A DNA stretch of 7,715 nucleotides from Betaproteobacteria bacterium (GTDB taxonomy: Bacteria > Pseudomonadota > Gammaproteobacteria > Burkholderiales > Casimicrobiaceae): assembly GCA_005883655.1 (NCBI GenBank), contig VBDA01000188.1:1-7715 (forward strand), read 5' to 3'. Both the position numbers and the translations under genes were made by a program. The notes under the pieces were generated by a model. It had not been told where the DNA came from and ran no database searches. It worked only from the letters and a program-made list of their open reading frames with translations. Shown here piece by piece: positions 1-7,715 of the stretch (positions within the stretch are counted from its first letter, which is position 1; every line of letters starts with the position of its first letter).

Positions 1-1104
1 GACGGGCTCGGCATGGCTGCGCGCGCCGGCGTGCCACTGGAGGATATGGAGTTCTGGCAATTCCATCCGACGGCAGTCGCCGGCGTGGGGGTGCTGATCA
101 CCGAGGGCGTACGCGGCGAAGGCGGAATTCTGCTCAACGCCAACGGCGAGCGCTTCATGGAGCGTTATGCGCCCAATCTCAAGGACCTCGCGTCGCGCGA
201 CGTCGTCTCGCGGTCGATGGACCAGGAGATCAAGGAGGGCCGCGGTTGCGGCCCTCACAAGGACTACGTGATGCTCAAGCTCGATCATCTCGGCCCGGAG
301 GTGATCATGAAGCGGCTGCCGTCGATACGCGAGATCGCGATCAAGTTCGCCAACGTCGATCCGATCAGGGATCCGATCCCGGTCGTTCCCACGATTCACT
401 ATCAGATGGGCGGCATTCCGACCAATATCCACGGCCAGGTGGTTGCGCCGCACGACGGCGATCCCAACGCGGTCATCAGTGGGTTTTATGCGATCGGCGA
501 ATGCGCCTGCGTCTCAGTTCATGGCGCCAACCGCCTCGGCACCAACTCGCTTCTGGATTTGCTGGTTTTCGGCCGTGCCGCGGGGAATTTCATCGTCGAT
601 CAGCATCTGGCGCGCAACGCCTACAAGCCGCTGCCGGCGAACGCGGCCGAAGGCTCGCTGGCGAGGCTCGCGCGTCTCGACGCATCGACTTCCGGAGAAC
701 AGGTGGCGGAGGTTGCGCACGACCTGCGGCAGACGATGCAGGCGCATTGCGCCGTGTTTCGCAACCAGCAGCTCCTGAGCGAGGGTGTCGCCAAGGTGGC
801 GGAGCTCGAAGAGCGGGTGAAGCGGGTTTCGATCAAGGACAAGAGCAAGACCTTCAACACCGCGCGGGTCGAAGCGCTGGAGCTCGACAACCTGATCGAT
901 ACCGCCAAGGCAACGATCGTTTCCGCCGAGGCCCGGCGCGAGAGCCGCGGCGCGCAGGCGCGCAGCGATTATCCGGTCCGCGACGACGTCGCATGGCTGA
1001 AACACACATTGTGGTATCGCGACGGCAACCGGCTCGACTACAAGCCCGTCAATATGAAGCCGCTGAGCGTCGACGCCTTCCCTCCGAAGACGCGCACTTA
1101 CTAG
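1..1104 (+). CDS. sdhA: Succinate dehydrogenase flavoprotein subunit SdhA (5' truncated by window edge)
   Basis: Catalytic flavoprotein of succinate dehydrogenase (complex II), which oxidises succinate to fumarate on the cytoplasmic face of the inner membrane and passes electrons to SdhB. The frame is open from base 1 (DGLGMAARAG), so the ATG at 13 is internal. The visible part is 367 residues; the family is about 590, so the FAD-binding Rossmann start and the covalent FAD histidine are outside the window. Visible active-site elements, numbered in the fragment, are WQFHPT (His22), SRDVVSR (Arg66), HYQMGG (His133) and HGANRLG (Arg178), matching E. coli His242, Arg286, His354 and Arg399. NSLLDLLVFGRAAG follows. 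The helical C-terminal domain ends in the usual YKPVN...FPPKTRTY. One odd point is Gln319 in ESRGAQAR, where most homologues I know have His. sdhB starts 15 bases downstream. Identification is secure. Confidence 0.97.
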   Translation, partial: DGLGMAARAGVPLEDMEFWQFHPTAVAGVGVLITEGVRGEGGILLNANGERFMERYAPNLKDLASRDVVSRSMDQEIKEGRGCGPHKDYVMLKLDHLGPEVIMKRLPSIREIAIKFANVDPIRDPIPVVPTIHYQMGGIPTNIHGQVVAPHDGDPNAVISGFYAIGECACVSVHGANRLGTNSLLDLLVFGRAAGNFIVDQHLARNAYKPLPANAAEGSLARLARLDASTSGEQVAEVAHDLRQTMQAHCAVFRNQQLLSEGVAKVAELEERVKRVSIKDKSKTFNTARVEALELDNLIDTAKATIVSAEARRESRGAQARSDYPVRDDVAWLKHTLWYRDGNRLDYKPVNMKPLSVDAFPPKTRTY

Positions 1105-1119
1105 GGCCTGTTCGCACCC

Positions 1120-1836
1120 ATGAAAGCCGGAACCCATCGAATGAAGTTCAAAATCTACCGCTACGATCCCGAGAAGGACGCCGCGCCGCGCATGCAGGAT
1201 TACGAGGTCACGCTCGACGTGCACGATCGAATGCTGCTCGACGCGATCATCAGGGTCAAGGCGCAGGACGATACCTTGTCGTTTCGCCGCTCATGCCGCG
1301 AGGGCGTGTGCGGCTCCGATGCGATGAATATCAACGGCAAGAATGGCCTCGCATGCGTCACCAACCTGAAGGAGCTGCAGGAACCGGTCGTGCTTCGTCC
1401 GTTGCCTGGCTTGCCGGTGATCCGCGATCTGATCGTGGACATGAGCCAGTTCTTCAAGCAATACCATTCGATCAAGCCCTATCTGGTCAACGACACTCCG
1501 CCGCCGGAGAAGGAGCGCTTGCAGTCGCCAGCCGATCGCGAGGAGCTCGACGGTCTGTACGAATGCATCCTGTGCGCCTGCTGCTCGACGGCCTGCCCGT
1601 CGTTCTGGTGGAACCCCGACAAATTCGTCGGGCCCGCAGGATTGCTGCAGGCATATCGCTTCATCGCCGACTCGCGCGATCACGCGGCCAGCGAGCGGCT
1701 CGACAATCTCGAAGATCCGTACCGGCTGTTTCGCTGCCACACGATCATGAACTGCGTCGATGTCTGCCCAAAGGGGCTCAATCCGACGCGGGCGATTGGC
1801 AAGATCCGGGAGATGATGGTCAAGCGCGCAGTGTGA
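1120..1836 (+). CDS. sdhB: Succinate dehydrogenase iron-sulfur subunit SdhB
   Basis: Electron-transfer subunit of complex II, carrying electrons from the SdhA flavin to the membrane quinone site. The protein has 238 residues, the same length as E. coli SdhB. The N-terminal ferredoxin domain has the [2Fe-2S] ligands Cys59 and Cys64 (SCREGVCGSD) and Cys79 (GKNGLAC). The C-terminal domain has Cys149, Cys152, Cys155 and Cys216 for [4Fe-4S], and Cys159, Cys206 and Cys212 for [3Fe-4S], seen in CILCACCSTACP and RCHTIMNCVDVCPKG. PSFWW at 160-164 supplies the expected quinone-site serine and tryptophan. All clusters therefore look complete. The start is uncertain: in-frame ATGs lie at 1120 and 1141 and neither has a strong Shine-Dalgarno sequence. 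The second gives MKFKIYRYDP, close to the E. coli N-terminus; the first adds seven residues, as several betaproteobacterial homologues appear to have. sdhE follows after 18 bases. Confidence 0.96.
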   Translation: MKAGTHRMKFKIYRYDPEKDAAPRMQDYEVTLDVHDRMLLDAIIRVKAQDDTLSFRRSCREGVCGSDAMNINGKNGLACVTNLKELQEPVVLRPLPGLPVIRDLIVDMSQFFKQYHSIKPYLVNDTPPPEKERLQSPADREELDGLYECILCACCSTACPSFWWNPDKFVGPAGLLQAYRFIADSRDHAASERLDNLEDPYRLFRCHTIMNCVDVCPKGLNPTRAIGKIREMMVKRAV

Positions 1837-1854
1837 CCAGGCGTTTGGCGCGAC

Positions 1855-2094
1855 ATGGACCAGGCGGCACTGAATCGACTTCGCTGGCGCTGCCGCCGCG
1901 GCATGCTCGAGAACGATCTGATCCTGAAGCGCTTTCTCGATGGCCGCGGCGACCAGATCACCGACGCCGAGCTTGCAGCGCTGGAATCGATCCTGCAATT
2001 GAATGACAACGAATTATGGGAAATGCTGTCGGGCCGCCAAGAGCCAGCCGACGAGAGCGTGATGCCGCTACTCGAGCGTTTGAGAGCCGCGTGA
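1855..2094 (+). CDS. sdhE: SdhE, FAD assembly factor for succinate dehydrogenase (Sdh5/YgfY family)
   Basis: Small cytoplasmic protein that binds SdhA and promotes covalent attachment of FAD; the mitochondrial homologue is SDHAF2/Sdh5. It has 79 residues, in the usual range of 80-100. The diagnostic RGxxE motif is present as RRGMLE, with Gly16 and Glu19 at the same positions as in E. coli SdhE. Around it are the typical N-terminal RWRCRRGMLENDLIL and the central LNDNELWEMLSG, which match a five-helix bundle, and no membrane segment is seen. It lies 18 bases after sdhB, directly behind the genes of its client enzyme, which supports the assignment. Only a weak AGG (1839-1841) precedes the ATG, so translation may depend partly on ribosomes finishing sdhB (inference). 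Because it is short, the call rests on the motif plus the context, and both agree. Confidence 0.93.
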   Translation: MDQAALNRLRWRCRRGMLENDLILKRFLDGRGDQITDAELAALESILQLNDNELWEMLSGRQEPADESVMPLLERLRAA

Positions 2095-2102
2095 GGATCC
2101 GT

Positions 2103-2131
2103 GGGGTGCGACTGATATCGTTACGCGTCCC
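2103..2131 (+). other. Possible hairpin in the sdhE-gltA spacer
   Basis: GGGGTGCG (2103-2110) can pair with CGCGTCCC (2124-2131) over 8 pairs, two of them G-U, around a 13-base loop. A competing 5-pair stem joins TCGTT (2118-2122) to AACGA (2135-2139), and the two cannot form together. There is no T-run, so this is not a standard terminator. It could be an RNA processing or stability element, or chance in GC-rich DNA. I see no convincing -35/-10 promoter pair in the spacer 2095-2161. Confidence 0.3.
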
Positions 2132-2147
2132 GACAACGAGTGCCGCT

Positions 2148-2152
2148 GGGAG
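2148..2152 (+). promoter_or_regulatory. Ribosome binding site of gltA
   Basis: GGGAG lies 9 bases before the ATG at 2162. It is a good partial match to the anti-Shine-Dalgarno sequence and supports that start. It sits downstream of the possible hairpin at 2103-2131, so that fold would leave it exposed. Confidence 0.7.
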
Positions 2153-2161
2153 ATTGAAGCC

Positions 2162-3455
<1,294 letters not shown>

Positions 3456-3457
<2 letters not shown>

Positions 3458-3480
3458 AACCGATATTCCGGCTTGGTTCT
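3456..3480 (+). other. Possible hairpin over the gltA stop codon
   Basis: AGAACCGA (3456-3463) can pair with TTGGTTCT (3473-3480), 8 pairs with one G-U, around a 9-base loop. The 5' arm includes the last two bases of the gltA TAG. No T-tract follows, so readthrough into sucA is expected. It may affect RNA stability or processing between gltA and sucA, or be chance. Confidence 0.3.
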
Positions 3481-3502
3481 TCGGCATCCATCCCCAAATT
3501 AC

Positions 3503-3508
3503 AGGTGA
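3503..3508 (+). promoter_or_regulatory. Ribosome binding site of sucA
   Basis: AGGTGA lies 4 bases before the ATG at 3513. It matches the 3' part of the full Shine-Dalgarno complement, where a short gap is normal. It favours 3513 over the in-frame ATG at 3522, which would be 13 bases away. Confidence 0.7.
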
Positions 3509-3512
3509 CCCC

Positions 3513-6323
3513 ATGAGCACCATGCAGGAATTCGAGAGCAGCAGCACGCTCTTCGGCGGCAATGCGCCTTTTATCGAGGAGCAGTACGACACCTATCTCG
3601 CCGACCCCACCGCGGTCGGCGCCGATTGGCGAGCTTACTTCGATACGCTCCGGGGCGGCGCGGCGGACGTCGCGCATGCGCCGGTCATCGACTCGTTCAT
3701 TCAGCTCGCGAAACATCGAAAGCTGGCCGGAGGCATGGTCGATGCCGCAGCAATGCACAAGCAGGTGCTGGTGCTGCGGCTGATCAGCAAGTACCGCACG
3801 CTGGGCCTGTTCCAGGCCGACATCGATCCGCTCAAGCGCGCCGAGCGGCCGTATATCGCCGATCTCGACATCAAGACCTATGGCTTCACCGAGGCCGACC
3901 TCGATACCGAGTACGACATCGGCTCGTTTAAAGGCGCTCCCGGCGGCGCGGACCGCATGCGCCTGCGAGACCTGATCGCCGCGCTGCAGGAAACATACTG
4001 CCGCAGCTTCGGCGCCGAGTACATGTACATGGCCGATACGCCGCAAAAGCGCTTCATCCAGGAGCGCCTCGAGCCGCTGCGGTCCTGTCCGAATTACCCT
4101 CCCGAGTTTCGCAAGCACATCCTGGAACGGCTTACCGCGGCCGAGACGCTGGAGCGCTATCTGCACACCAAGTACGTCGGGCAGAAGCGATTCTCCGGCG
4201 AAGGTGGCGACTCGATGATCCCGATGCTCGATCATCTGATCCAGAAGGCGGGCACAGCCGGCGTGCAGGAGACCGTCATCGGAATGGCGCATCGCGGGCG
4301 GCTCAACGTGCTGGTCAATATTCTGGGCAAGATGCCCAAGGACCTGTTCGCCGAGTTCGAAGGTAAGCACTCCGGCGACCTTTCAGCGGGTGACGTCAAG
4401 TATCACCAGGGATTTTCGTCCGACGTCGTGACCCCCGGGGGGCCAATGCATCTGACGCTGGCGTTCAATCCCTCGCATCTCGAGATCGTCGACCCGGTAG
4501 TCGAGGGCTCGGTGCGCGCACGCCAGCACCGGCGCAAGGATGCGACGCGCGACCAGGTGCTGCCAGTGCTGATTCACGGTGACGCCGCCATCGCCGGCCA
4601 GGGAGTGGTGCAGGAAACCGTCAACCTGTCGCAGACGAGGGGCTACAAGACCGGCGGCACCATCCACATCGTGATTAACAATCAGATCGGCTTCACGACG
4701 TCCGACCCGCGCGACACTCGCGGCACGCTCTACTGCACCGACGTCGCGAAAATGGTCGAGGCGCCGATCTTTCACGTCAACGGCGACGATCCGGAGGCGT
4801 GCCTCCTGGCGGTGGAAATGGCGATGGAATATCGCCACACGTTTCACAAGGACGTTTTCGTCGACCTGGTCTGTTTCCGCAGGCAGGGGCACAACGAGGC
4901 CGACGAGCCGATGATCACCCAGCCGCTGATGTACAAGCGCATTCGCGAGCATCCTGGCACTCGGGCGCTGTATGCCGAGCGGCTCCAGGCCGCAAACGTG
5001 GTCACGCCGGAAGAGTCGGAAGCGATGATCACCACCTATCGCGCAGCGATGGACAAGGGTTACCACACCAATACCACGGTCCTCTCGAATTACAAGGCGC
5101 CGTTCGCGGTCGATTGGTCCAGATTCGTCGGCAAGCACTGGACCGATAGCGCCGCCACCGCGCTACCGATGAAGGTGCTACAGGCGCTCGCCAGAAAAGT
5201 GACCGACGTTCCCGCCGACTTCAAGCTCCATCCGCGAGTCGAAAAAGTCATCGCCGATCGGCGGGCAATGGGCGACGGTGAGCTGCCGCTCGATTGGGGC
5301 ATGGCGGAAACGCTCGCCTATGCGGCCTTGCTCAACGAGGGCTATGGTGTGCGTTTTTCCGGTCAGGATTCGGGTCGCGGCACGTTTTCGCATCGGCACG
5401 CGGTGCTGCACGATCAGAACCGCGAGAAGTGGGATTCCGGAACCTGGATTCCGCTGCAGCATGTCAAGGAAGGACAGCCCGACTTCGAAATGATCGACTC
5501 GGTGCTCTCCGAGGAAGCGGTGCTTGGCTTCGAGTATGGTTACTCGACATCGGAGCCCGGCCAGCTTGTGGTGTGGGAGGCACAGTTCGGTGATTTCGCC
5601 AACGGCGCTCAAGTGGTGATCGACCAGTTCATCGCCGCCGGCGAGGTCAAGTGGGGCCGCGTCTGCGGCTTGACCCTGCTGCTGCCGCACGGCTATGAGG
5701 GGCAGGGCCCGGAGCATTCCTCGGCGCGGCTCGAGCGTTTCCTTCAGATGTGCGCCGAAGACAACATGCAGGTTGCGAACTGCACGACGCCCGCGAATTA
5801 CTTCCACATCCTGCGCCGGCAGCTGAAGCGTGAAATCCGGAAACCGCTGATCCTCATGACGCCGAAGAGCCTCTTGCGCCACAAGCGCGCGGTGTCGCGG
5901 CTGGGCGAGTTCGGCCCGGACGCGACGTTCCATCGCCTGTTGTGGGACGATGCGCAGAAGGTGTATTACGACCTGCTCGCGTATCGGCGCGAGAACAAGA
6001 TCGTCGATATCGCGGTCATCCGTCTCGAGCAGCAGTACCCGTTTCCGCACGCGGACTTCAAGGCGGAAGTGGCCAAATACCCCAACGCCAGAGAGCTCGT
6101 ATGGTGCCAGGAGGAGCCGCAGAATCAGAGCGCCTGGTACCGCCTGCGCGCCTACCTCAGGGCCGATATCGCCGACACCCAGCTGCTTTCCTATGCGGGG
6201 CGTCCGATTTCGGCGTCACCCGCGGTCGGCTATCTGTCCAAGCACCTCGAGCAGCAAAAGCAGTTGGTCGAAGACGCGTTTGCTGCCGAGCTTGCGTCGG
6301 GCGAAATGGTTACTGAAAACTGA
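3513..6323 (+). CDS. sucA: 2-Oxoglutarate dehydrogenase E1 component (thiamine diphosphate-dependent)
   Basis: Decarboxylates 2-oxoglutarate and transfers the succinyl group to the lipoyl arm of SucB; also called odhA. The protein has 936 residues, against 933 in E. coli. The N-terminal segment STLFGGNAPFIEEQYDTYL (about 11-29) is the OGDH-specific E2/E3-interaction region. The E1 dehydrogenase domain covers about 220-545, with GMAHRGRLNVL (His260). The thiamine diphosphate/Mg motif starts at GDAAIAGQG (Asp357) and ends at INNQIGFTT (Asn389/Asn390), and GHNEADEP (459-466) follows. The transketolase-like pyrimidine domain is at about 590-790 (SGQDSGRGTFSHRHAVL, then GPEHSSARLER with His735), followed by the C-terminal OGDH domain ending VGYLSKHLEQQKQL. 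This layout is specific for OGDH, not the homodimeric pyruvate dehydrogenase AceE. It lies 55 bases after gltA and 91 before its partner sucB. Confidence 0.97.
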   Translation: MSTMQEFESSSTLFGGNAPFIEEQYDTYLADPTAVGADWRAYFDTLRGGAADVAHAPVIDSFIQLAKHRKLAGGMVDAAAMHKQVLVLRLISKYRTLGLFQADIDPLKRAERPYIADLDIKTYGFTEADLDTEYDIGSFKGAPGGADRMRLRDLIAALQETYCRSFGAEYMYMADTPQKRFIQERLEPLRSCPNYPPEFRKHILERLTAAETLERYLHTKYVGQKRFSGEGGDSMIPMLDHLIQKAGTAGVQETVIGMAHRGRLNVLVNILGKMPKDLFAEFEGKHSGDLSAGDVKYHQGFSSDVVTPGGPMHLTLAFNPSHLEIVDPVVEGSVRARQHRRKDATRDQVLPVLIHGDAAIAGQGVVQETVNLSQTRGYKTGGTIHIVINNQIGFTTSDPRDTRGTLYCTDVAKMVEAPIFHVNGDDPEACLLAVEMAMEYRHTFHKDVFVDLVCFRRQGHNEADEPMITQPLMYKRIREHPGTRALYAERLQAANVVTPEESEAMITTYRAAMDKGYHTNTTVLSNYKAPFAVDWSRFVGKHWTDSAATALPMKVLQALARKVTDVPADFKLHPRVEKVIADRRAMGDGELPLDWGMAETLAYAALLNEGYGVRFSGQDSGRGTFSHRHAVLHDQNREKWDSGTWIPLQHVKEGQPDFEMIDSVLSEEAVLGFEYGYSTSEPGQLVVWEAQFGDFANGAQVVIDQFIAAGEVKWGRVCGLTLLLPHGYEGQGPEHSSARLERFLQMCAEDNMQVANCTTPANYFHILRRQLKREIRKPLILMTPKSLLRHKRAVSRLGEFGPDATFHRLLWDDAQKVYYDLLAYRRENKIVDIAVIRLEQQYPFPHADFKAEVAKYPNARELVWCQEEPQNQSAWYRLRAYLRADIADTQLLSYAGRPISASPAVGYLSKHLEQQKQLVEDAFAAELASGEMVTEN

Positions 6324-6332
6324 GTGAAAACT
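6314..6332 (+). repeat. Tandem 8-base repeat over the sucA stop codon
   Basis: TGAAAACT occurs at 6314-6321 and again at 6325-6332, a period of 11 bases. The sucA TGA stop (6321-6323) lies at the junction. The bases after each copy (GAG and AGAG) are also alike, so a short duplication is likely, though slippage or chance cannot be told apart from one sequence. Confidence 0.6.
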
Positions 6333-6352
6333 AGAGAGCGCATCAAGGGCGC

Positions 6353-6385
6353 ACTGACCAAGGCCGGCGAATCGTGTTGGTCGGT
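6353..6385 (+). other. Possible hairpin in the sucA-sucB spacer
   Basis: ACTGACCAA (6353-6361) can pair with TTGGTCGGT (6377-6385), 9 pairs with one G-U, around a 15-base loop that contains the palindrome GCCGGC. No T-run follows and the sucB ribosome binding site (6403-6408) stays free. It may be an intercistronic processing or stability element that tunes the E1:E2 ratio; this is inference. The rest of spacer 6324-6414 shows nothing else I can name. Confidence 0.35.
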
Positions 6386-6402
6386 CGCGAGAACCGAGGC
6401 AC

Positions 6403-6408
6403 AGAGGA
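6403..6408 (+). promoter_or_regulatory. Ribosome binding site of sucB
   Basis: AGAGGA lies 6 bases before the ATG at 6415. It is a strong, well-spaced Shine-Dalgarno sequence and decides the sucB start, which also places the lipoyl domain at the very N-terminus. Confidence 0.75.
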
Positions 6409-6414
6409 TAGTGG

Positions 6415-7715
6415 ATGAGAATTGAGGTCAAAGTCCCGGTTTTGCCGGAGTCCGTTACCGAGGCGACGCTCGTCAATTGGCACAAGAAAGCCGGAGAGTC
6501 GGTCAAGCGCGACGAGAATCTGATCGACATCGAAACCGACAAGGTAGTGCTCGAGCTTCCTGCGCCCAATGCCGGCGTGTTGGCTGAGATTCGCAAGCCC
6601 GATGGGTCGACGGTCACCGCGGAGGAGGTCATTGCGGTGATCGACACCGAGGGTAAAGGCGCCGAAGCGGCGGAGGCACCCGCAGCGAAATCCCCCGCCG
6701 GGGCCTCCAAAGCGCCCACTGCACCGGCGGCGCCGACAGCGAAAGCGTCCGCCGAGGCCACCGCCAAAGCGCCTGCTGCGCCGGCGCGCGCTTCATCCTT
6801 CGCGCCTGCGACTGCTATGGCGACGCCCAAAGCCACCGCGCTGCCGGCGGCACGCAAGATGATGGCCGAGCAGAATATCGGTGCCGGCGGCATCCCCGGC
6901 ACGGGACGCGGCGGACGGATCACCAAGGGCGACGTGATCGCGGCCGCCGCGGAATCCAGGGCCGATGCCGCCAAGCCTGCACCCGTTCCCGCTTCGTCTC
7001 CTCCTGTTCAACCAAGCGCCAGGCCGGCACCCGTTCAACCGGCGCAAGGAACGCGTCCCGAGCAGCGCGTTGCGATGTCGCGCCTTAGGCAGCGCGTTGC
7101 CGAGCGGCTGGTGCAATCGCAGTCGACGGCCGCCATTCTCACGACGTTCAACGAAGTGAATATGGGTCCGGTGATCGAGCTGCGCAGCCGCTACAAGGAG
7201 CGCTTCGAAAAAGAGCACGGCGTCAAGCTCGGGTTCATGGGGTTTTTCGTCAAGGCCGCGGTCCACGCCTTGAAGAAATTTCCGGCGGTCAACGCGTCGA
7301 TCGACGGCACCGACATCATCTACCACGGCTATTTCGACATCGGCATCGCCGTGGGAAGCCCACGCGGCCTGGTCGTGCCCATTCTCCGCGACGCGGACCT
7401 GATGTCGATCGCCGAAATCGAAAAGGCGGTCGCCGACTTCGGCAAGCGCGCGCAGGACGGCAAGCTCACCGTCGAAGAGCTGACCGGAGGCACCTACACG
7501 ATTTCGAACGGCGGCGTGTTCGGCTCCATGCTCTCGACGCCGATCATCAATCCGCCGCAGTCGGCCATTCTCGGGGTGCACGCAACCAAGGACCGCGCGG
7601 TGGTCGAGAATGGGCAGGTCGTGGTGCGGCCGATGAATTACCTCGCGCAGTCGTACGACCATCGCATCATCGACGGGCGCGAAGCCGTGCTGTCGCTGGT
7701 GGCGATCAAGGAAGC
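6415..7715 (+). CDS. sucB: Dihydrolipoyl succinyltransferase, E2 of 2-oxoglutarate dehydrogenase (3' truncated by window edge)
   Basis: Core of the 2-oxoglutarate dehydrogenase complex (also odhB): it takes the succinyl group from SucA on a lipoyl arm and passes it to CoA. 433 codons are visible with no stop. The lipoyl domain covers about 1-77, with lipoylated Lys43 in IETDKVVLE. An Ala/Pro/Lys-rich linker runs from about 80 to 140. The peripheral subunit-binding domain that docks E3 covers about 141-177 (LPAARKMMAEQNIGAGG...GRITKGDV). A second linker precedes the acyltransferase domain, which starts near 215. That domain holds GFMGFFVKAAVHALK, TISNGGVFGSMLSTP and the catalytic SYDHRIIDG with His416 and Asp420. 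By comparison with E. coli SucB, where about 30 residues follow this histidine, the protein should end near residue 446, longer than E. coli's 405 because of the linkers. The position after sucA and the NGGVFGS wording favour SucB over the pyruvate dehydrogenase E2. Confidence 0.96.
   Translation, partial: MRIEVKVPVLPESVTEATLVNWHKKAGESVKRDENLIDIETDKVVLELPAPNAGVLAEIRKPDGSTVTAEEVIAVIDTEGKGAEAAEAPAAKSPAGASKAPTAPAAPTAKASAEATAKAPAAPARASSFAPATAMATPKATALPAARKMMAEQNIGAGGIPGTGRGGRITKGDVIAAAAESRADAAKPAPVPASSPPVQPSARPAPVQPAQGTRPEQRVAMSRLRQRVAERLVQSQSTAAILTTFNEVNMGPVIELRSRYKERFEKEHGVKLGFMGFFVKAAVHALKKFPAVNASIDGTDIIYHGYFDIGIAVGSPRGLVVPILRDADLMSIAEIEKAVADFGKRAQDGKLTVEELTGGTYTISNGGVFGSMLSTPIINPPQSAILGVHATKDRAVVENGQVVVRPMNYLAQSYDHRIIDGREAVLSLVAIKE
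6707..6786 (+). repeat. Imperfect direct repeat encoding the SucB interdomain linker
   Basis: Two 23-base copies, at 6707-6729 and 6764-6786, agree at 20 of 23 positions and both begin CCAAAGCGCC. They are 57 bases apart, exactly 19 codons, so the frame is kept. They encode KAPTAPA and KAPAAPA in the flexible linker between the lipoyl and E3-binding domains. Such Ala/Pro linkers commonly grow and shrink by in-frame duplication. Confidence 0.6.

Noticed and set aside
246..2006. A 586-codon open frame on the + strand spanning sdhA, sdhB and most of sdhE
   Set aside because: It is out of frame with three unmistakable conserved genes, and its translation is Arg-rich low-complexity sequence. GC-rich codon use suppresses stops in the alternative frames.
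2095..2161. Internal promoter for gltA
   Set aside because: Looking for TTGACA- and TATAAT-like boxes at 16-18 base spacing, I found no convincing pair.
6324..6425. A 33-codon GTG-started frame beginning right after the sucA stop and ending in the start of sucB, as a possible leader peptide
   Set aside because: There is no ribosome binding site of its own, the start codon is GTG, and the sequence is not recognisable. A frame of this length is expected by chance here.
6415..7715. sucB as a pseudogene, because it has no stop codon
   Set aside because: The frame is intact through the catalytic DHRIIDG motif and simply runs off the window edge about a dozen codons before its expected end.

Overview
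The window is a stretch of a housekeeping operon for the TCA cycle. All genes lie on the + strand and are packed closely: the 3' part of sdhA, then sdhB, sdhE, gltA, sucA, and most of sucB. sucB is still open at the right edge. The order sdhA-sdhB-sdhE-gltA-sucA(odhA)-sucB(odhB) is the arrangement I know from Betaproteobacteria such as Burkholderia, Bordetella and Ralstonia relatives. The protein wording (for example the SdhA C-terminus around WLKHTLWYRDGNRLDYKPVN) also fits that class. The DNA is clearly GC-rich throughout, with no visible break in composition. My placement is a betaproteobacterium or close relative, from gene order and protein resemblance only. A genus cannot be named.

Layout: 1-1104 is the SdhA flavoprotein, which enters the window already open and lacks its N-terminal part. 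1120-1836 is the SdhB iron-sulfur subunit. 1855-2094 is SdhE, the small factor that helps attach FAD to SdhA. 2162-3457 is a type II citrate synthase. 3513-6323 is the E1 component of 2-oxoglutarate dehydrogenase. 6415-7715 is the E2 dihydrolipoyl succinyltransferase, cut off about a dozen codons before its expected end. Spacers are 15, 18, 67, 55 and 91 bases, and no gene-free stretch exceeds 100 bases. The three longer spacers carry good Shine-Dalgarno sequences, and each can also fold a short hairpin without a T-tract.

Functionally, citrate synthase makes citrate, the SucA/SucB complex converts 2-oxoglutarate to succinyl-CoA, and SdhA/SdhB oxidise succinate to fumarate and feed electrons to quinone. 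SdhE sits between its client enzyme and citrate synthase. By analogy, sdhC and sdhD should lie to the left and the E3 gene (lpd/odhL) to the right, but neither is visible.

I found no mobile element, CRISPR array, RNA gene, defence system or uncharacterised protein-coding gene. The enzymes look intact, with their key catalytic residues in place. What remains for a second look is modest: spacer hairpins, a tandem repeat over the sucA stop codon, a repeat-built linker in SucB, and two substitutions at well-conserved positions.
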